A stretch of 64,000 nucleotides of DNA from Thiodiazotropha sp037384425 (GTDB taxonomy: Bacteria > Pseudomonadota > Gammaproteobacteria > Chromatiales > Chromatiaceae): positions 124,001 through 188,000 of the forward strand of contig JARROA010000003.1 in NCBI GenBank assembly GCA_037384425.1, given 5' to 3'. Shown here piece after piece: positions 60,315-64,000 of this stretch; positions within the stretch are counted from its first letter, which is position 1; each line of letters begins with the position of its first letter. The position numbers and the translations under genes are program-made. Under the pieces are notes generated by a model. It did not search any database, had not been told where the DNA came from, and saw nothing but the letters and a program-made list of their open reading frames with translations.

Positions 60315-62018
60315 ATGCGGCAGCTGAGCGAAAGTTACTGTCACCGTGGCGGCGAGCCGCCACTGCTCGGCGCGACCATTCCCCGGCATTTCTCGCAGAT
60401 CGTGGCCGCCTATGGCGATCGCGAGGCGGTCGTCTCGCTGCCGCAGGGACGGCGTCTGAACTATGCGGAACTGGCGTCGGAGGTGGATCGCGTGGCGGCC
60501 GGTTTGGTGGCGGTCGGCTACGGGCGCGGAGACCGGGTCGGGGTCTGGTCGACCAACAACATCGAGTGGCTGCTGCTGCAACTCGCGACCGCGCGCATCG
60601 GCGTGGTGCTGGTCAACATCAATCCGGCCTACCGGCCGCGCGAACTGGCCTATGCGCTGCAGCGCTCAGAGGTCCAGGGCCTGGTCCTGATTCCGCGCTT
60701 TCGCAGCAGCGACTATCTGGCGATGCTGTTGGAGCTGGTCCCGGAACTGGCGAACTGCGCGCCGGACGACCTGCACAGCGCGTCCTGTCCGCAGCTGCGC
60801 CGCGTCGTACTCTACGACCCGCAGGCACCCCAACGGACCACCTGCCCCCATCCCGGCATCCTGAACTGGCCGGCGTTGCTGGCGGCAGGCGAGGGGATCT
60901 CCGGTGCCGAACTGGACGCGCTCAGCGCGGCACTCGACCGTGACGACCCGATCAACATCCAATACACCTCCGGCACCACCGGCTTTCCCAAGGCGGTGGT
61001 GTTGTCCCACCACAACATCCTCAACAACGCCTGGTTCTCGGCCCGCGCCATGCACTTCGGCCCCGATGACCGGCTGGCGGTGCCGGTACCCTTCTATCAC
61101 TGCTTCGGCATGGTGCTGGCCAATCTGCTGTGTCTGTCGGTCGGCGCCTGTCTGGTGCTGCCGTGCGAGCACTTCGACCCCCTGGCGGTGTTGCAGGCGA
61201 TCGACCGGGAGCGTTGTACCGCCCTGCACGGGGTGCCGACGATGTTCATCGCCGAGCTGGAGCACCCGCGCTTCGCCGAGTTCGATCTGCGCAGTCTGCG
61301 CAGCGGCATCATGGCCGGCGCACCCTGTCCCGCGGCATTGATGCAGCGGGTGATGCACGATCTGCATTGCAGCGAGATTCTCATCGGTTACGGCGAGACC
61401 GAGGCCTCACCGCTGACCCACCTGACCCATGCCGAAGACAGCATCGAACGCCGCACCGAGACGGTCGGCACCAACCTGCCGCATCAGGAGGTCAAGGTGG
61501 TCGATCTGAAGAGAGGCTCGACCCTGCCGCTCGGCGAAATCGGCGAAGTCTGCTTCCGCGGCTACCACATCATGCGCGGCTACTACGGTGACGAGGAGGC
61601 GACCGCCAAGGCGATCGACAGCGCCGGCTGGCTGCATTCGGGCGACCTGGGGCAGATAGACGGCGACGGTTACCTGCGCATCACCGGACGTCTCAAGGAG
61701 ATGGTCATCCGCGGTGGCGAGAATATCTACCCGGCCGAGATCGAGGCCTTCCTGTTCGGCCACCCGGCGGTCGCCCAGGTGGCCGTGTTCGGGATACCGG
61801 ATGAGCTCTATGGCGAGGAACTGGTGGCCTGGATCCAGTTGCACGCCAGCATGCAGCTGGACGAAGCCGAGTTGCGCGACTATTGCCACGGGCAGATCGC
61901 GCACTACAAGATTCCAAAGACCATTCGTTTTGTCGACGAGTTTCCGATGACCGTGACCGGCAAACTGCAGAAGTTCCGCATGCGCGAACGCGAGCAGGAG
62001 ATGCGCGAGTCGGTTTGA
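60315..62018 (+). CDS. AMP-forming acyl-CoA synthetase
   Basis: A 567-residue ANL-superfamily ligase, ACSF2/medium-chain type. The P-loop is YTSGTTGFPK (217-226). Other motifs are GYGETEASPLTHL (A5), SGDLGQIDGDGYL, RGGENIYPAEIE (hinge) and the C-terminal MTVTGKLQKFRMR with the catalytic Lys. GGAGGTGA lies before the ATG at 60315. It joins a carboxylic acid to CoA. In this operon it could activate branched or aromatic acids for reductive carboxylation by the upstream enzyme, or release the acids from acyl-CoA. Confidence 0.93.
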   Translation: MRQLSESYCHRGGEPPLLGATIPRHFSQIVAAYGDREAVVSLPQGRRLNYAELASEVDRVAAGLVAVGYGRGDRVGVWSTNNIEWLLLQLATARIGVVLVNINPAYRPRELAYALQRSEVQGLVLIPRFRSSDYLAMLLELVPELANCAPDDLHSASCPQLRRVVLYDPQAPQRTTCPHPGILNWPALLAAGEGISGAELDALSAALDRDDPINIQYTSGTTGFPKAVVLSHHNILNNAWFSARAMHFGPDDRLAVPVPFYHCFGMVLANLLCLSVGACLVLPCEHFDPLAVLQAIDRERCTALHGVPTMFIAELEHPRFAEFDLRSLRSGIMAGAPCPAALMQRVMHDLHCSEILIGYGETEASPLTHLTHAEDSIERRTETVGTNLPHQEVKVVDLKRGSTLPLGEIGEVCFRGYHIMRGYYGDEEATAKAIDSAGWLHSGDLGQIDGDGYLRITGRLKEMVIRGGENIYPAEIEAFLFGHPAVAQVAVFGIPDELYGEELVAWIQLHASMQLDEAELRDYCHGQIAHYKIPKTIRFVDEFPMTVTGKLQKFRMREREQEMRESV

Positions 62019-62099
62019 CGAAGAGACGATAGGCAGAGTCTGCGCCCAGCATCGTCCACAGTGGCGCGCAAACATCTCAACGGTTTGAAGGAGGGAGAA

Positions 62100-62321
62100 A
62101 TGAGTCAGCGTCATCAACAATTAGCGGACAATGTGGTAGCCGCGTTTCGCGCCAAGCTCAACGATGAGGAGCAGCGGCACATTGGCGAGGCGGCGTTCCA
62201 GTATTTGCACAGTTTGGTCCTGGAAGCACTTTCACTCGAACTGGATCATGTATCCGGGCAGATGGAGGCGCTGCTGCAGACCCTGCGTGCCGAGACCGAC
62301 AAGCCGTCACTCGAACTTTGA
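62100..62321 (+). CDS. Small helical protein at the end of the operon
   Basis: A 73-residue protein, with GGAGGGA before the ATG at 62100. It is Gln/Glu/Leu-rich and predicted helical (DNVVAAFRAKLNDEEQRHIG; YLHSLVLEALSLELDHVSGQ), with no Cys and no signal peptide. It follows the acyl-CoA synthetase by 81 bases on the same strand. Not recognised. It could be an adaptor or regulator of the operon; nothing in the sequence proves that. Confidence 0.65.
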   Translation: MSQRHQQLADNVVAAFRAKLNDEEQRHIGEAAFQYLHSLVLEALSLELDHVSGQMEALLQTLRAETDKPSLEL

Positions 62322-62414
62322 GCGGCCTGACAGTGCGGTTGTACCCGACCAGTCATACAGAGTCGCCTGAACCCGAGGACAAGTCGGGCGGTGGCGGCCG
62401 CCATCGGCCGGGGT

Positions 62415-63644
62415 TCATCGCAAGATGAAACCCGCCCCGCGCAGCGCCTGGCAGATCTCCTCCACATGCTCGAGGCCGTGGGTCTCCAGCAGGAGTTCGA
62501 GTTCACTCTCCTGCAACTTGACCTCGTTTACAGAGCGGTTCTGGAAGATCTGCAGGATGCCGGCATGCTGTTGCGCCACCAGGCTGGCGACCTGGGCGAT
62601 GCTGCGGGGCCGGTCGGGCACGATCACTTTGAGGCGCGCCAAGCGCCCGTCGGACTCCATGCCGCGTTGCAGGATCCTCGAGAGCAGGGAGAGGTCGATG
62701 TTACCGCCGCTGATCACCACCACGATTTTCAAACCGGCGATCTGTTTGATGCGTTGGCTGTAGAGCGCGGCGAAACCGGTCGCTCCGGCGCCCTCCACCA
62801 GGGTCTTCTCCCGCTCCAGCAGCAGCATGATCGCAGTGGCGATCTGCTCTTCGCTGACGGTGACGATATCGGTCACATAGCGGTCGACAATCGGCAGGGT
62901 ATGCTGTCCTACCCTGGCCACGGCAATACCGTCGGCCAGCGTGTAGGCCCCTTGCAACGGCTGCACGGAACCGGCGGTAATGCTTTGTTGCATGGCCGGC
63001 ATGCGCGCCGCCTCCACGCCGATCATGCGCACCTCAGGACGCCGCTCCTTGATCGCGGTGGCGATGCCGGAGATCAGCCCGCCGCCGCCGATCGGCACCA
63101 CCACCAGATCCAGATCGGGTACCTGCTCCAGCAGCTCCAGGCCGATGGTGCCCTGCCCGGCGATGATCTGCGGATCGTCGAAGGCGTGGATGAAGGTACG
63201 ACCTTCGCTGGCCTGCAGCTCGAGGGCCTTTTCGTAGGCTTCGTCATAGCCGCTGCCGTGGAGCACGATCTCTGCGCCAAACTCCCGCGTGCCACGGATT
63301 TTCGCCAGCGGCGTGGTTTCGGGCATGACGATGAGGGCGGGGATATGGCAGAGACTGGCGGCATGGGCCACACCCTGGGCGTGGTTACCCGCGGAAGCGG
63401 TGATCACCCCGCTCCGGCGTTGCTCGTCGCTGAGCTGCAGGATCTTGTTCAAGGAGCCTCGCTCCTTGAAGGAGCCGGTCATTTGCAGGTTCTCGAGTTT
63501 CAGAAAGACCTCGCAGCCGATCAGCCTGCTGAGGTGCTCGGCGCGGGTGCAGGGAGTGACGACGATGGAATCGCCGATGCGCTCGCGTGCGCTTTCGATA
63601 TCAGCCAATGTTACCAATGCACTGCCCTCGCAGGGTCCCTTCAT
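62415..63644 (-). CDS. ilvA: Threonine ammonia-lyase (biosynthetic/ACT type)
   Basis: A 409-residue PLP enzyme. Lys60 in MTGSFKERGS carries PLP and GGGGLISG binds the phosphate; SAGNHAQG is the substrate Asn loop. The last 80 residues form a single ACT-like domain (KVIVPDRPRSIAQVASLVAQ), as in the shorter threonine deaminases. The start is the ATG at 63644. It turns threonine into 2-oxobutyrate, feeding isoleucine synthesis, and 2-oxobutyrate is also a possible substrate of the 2-oxoacid oxidoreductase encoded convergently. Confidence 0.93.
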   Translation of the reverse strand: MKGPCEGSALVTLADIESARERIGDSIVVTPCTRAEHLSRLIGCEVFLKLENLQMTGSFKERGSLNKILQLSDEQRRSGVITASAGNHAQGVAHAASLCHIPALIVMPETTPLAKIRGTREFGAEIVLHGSGYDEAYEKALELQASEGRTFIHAFDDPQIIAGQGTIGLELLEQVPDLDLVVVPIGGGGLISGIATAIKERRPEVRMIGVEAARMPAMQQSITAGSVQPLQGAYTLADGIAVARVGQHTLPIVDRYVTDIVTVSEEQIATAIMLLLEREKTLVEGAGATGFAALYSQRIKQIAGLKIVVVISGGNIDLSLLSRILQRGMESDGRLARLKVIVPDRPRSIAQVASLVAQQHAGILQIFQNRSVNEVKLQESELELLLETHGLEHVEEICQALRGAGFILR

Positions 63645-63885
63645 CGGATGCTCTGTCTCGGCAGTATAGAACGCCGCCGCATCCAATCGAAACGCTATCG
63701 CATCTCCTTCTGCATCTGCCGTCGTACTTGTCACCGCGGCACCGGCAAACTGTCCAGCGCCCGTCCTGAGTTGACCGCCGACGCACCAGTTGCCGGCAGG
63801 GGGGTTACTCGCGGGATGCACACAAGCGGGTAATTCGGGGTTCGGTTCAGGCCGCGCCTGAGCGCTTGGAGCGTCTTTCCCCGGG

Positions 63886-64000
63886 TTAAGAGTACTCCAC
63901 CAGGTAGATGGCGACACCGAGGACGATAAGGGCGATCTCTACAAGGGTGATCCACCAGAACATGTAAGTGAGGCGACGCCCGGTGGGTTTCAGAGGTTTC
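63886..64000 (-). CDS. C-terminal end of a membrane protein (partial)
   Basis: The last 115 bases encode on the minus strand the final 37 residues of a protein continuing beyond the window. The tail is KPTGRRLTYMFWWITLVEIA followed by a hydrophobic run ending VEYS, so it has one membrane helix near the C-terminus. The family cannot be told. Confidence 0.5.
   Translation of the reverse strand, partial: KPLKPTGRRLTYMFWWITLVEIALIVLGVAIYLVEYS

Overview
The window looks like the chromosome of a GC-rich gammaproteobacterium. Pointers are SdhE, HspQ, DUF3465 and DUF3581 proteins, the tesA/ybbA/ybbP locus, a short 4.5S-type SRP RNA, and a sdhCDAB operon next to a fused malic enzyme. Two multihaem cytochromes and two 2-oxoacid:ferredoxin oxidoreductases suggest a facultative or microaerophilic, redox-versatile lineage, possibly Chromatiales-like. 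That placement is inference, because the window holds no rRNA or phylogenetic marker. Almost all of the sequence is coding. Short operons with ATGA stop/start overlaps are common. No tRNA, rRNA, CRISPR array, intact insertion sequence or prophage is visible.

Region by region. 0-3.6 kb (+): a signalling operon with a TPR protein (partial), a receiver-like protein, a Ras-like small GTPase, a roadblock-like protein, a protoglobin and a canonical Roadblock/LC7 protein. 3.6-10.1 kb (-): sdhE, sdhB, sdhA, sdhD, sdhC and maeB, with two related long inverted-repeat elements lodged between genes. 10.3-13.9 kb (-): a DctPQM C4-dicarboxylate TRAP transporter plus a universal stress protein behind a good sigma-54 promoter. 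Its likely regulators, a DctB/DctD-type pair, lie at 34.3-37.7 kb. 14-21.7 kb: housekeeping and small genes (coiled-coil protein, hemerythrin, HAD phosphatase, YbaK deacylase, PqiA-like and GDT1 membrane proteins, amidohydrolase, DUF3465, GNAT-nitrilase fusion, HspQ). 21.8-23.7 kb: a degraded spot where the 3' ends of a CusA-like RND pump and a GMC oxidoreductase are joined head to head and bracketed by REP-like palindromes. 24-34 kb: DUF3581, a YiiX-like cysteine hydrolase, a large nine-haem cytochrome with Ig/cadherin-like N-terminal domains, and a MASE1-CHASE-PAS-GGDEF-EAL protein.

37.7-47 kb: the SRP RNA gene with a clear sigma-70 promoter, tesA and the ybbA-ybbP ABC exporter on opposite strands with interlocked start codons, a periplasmic HAD phosphatase and arylsulfatase pair, and an eight-haem cytochrome with HEAT/TPR-like C-terminus. 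47-53 kb (-): a small unknown protein, korA-korB plus a rubrerythrin-like protein in one overlapping operon, and an OmpA lipoprotein. 53.5-62.3 kb (+): an AEC transporter with a coupled membrane protein, then an operon of Leu/Glu-type amino-acid dehydrogenase, a three-gene 2-oxoacid:ferredoxin oxidoreductase, an acyl-CoA synthetase and a 73-residue protein. 62.4-64 kb (-): threonine ammonia-lyase and the end of a membrane protein.

A shared theme is C4-dicarboxylate and 2-oxoacid metabolism. Dicarboxylates enter through DctPQM and are used by succinate dehydrogenase and malic enzyme. KorAB links 2-oxoacids to ferredoxin. The 56-62 kb operon reads as amino acid to 2-oxoacid to acyl-CoA to free acid (or the reverse), again exchanging electrons with ferredoxin. 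The most novel-looking units are the GTPase/roadblock/protoglobin operon at the left end, the amino-acid/ferredoxin operon on the right, and the adhesin-like nine-haem cytochrome.
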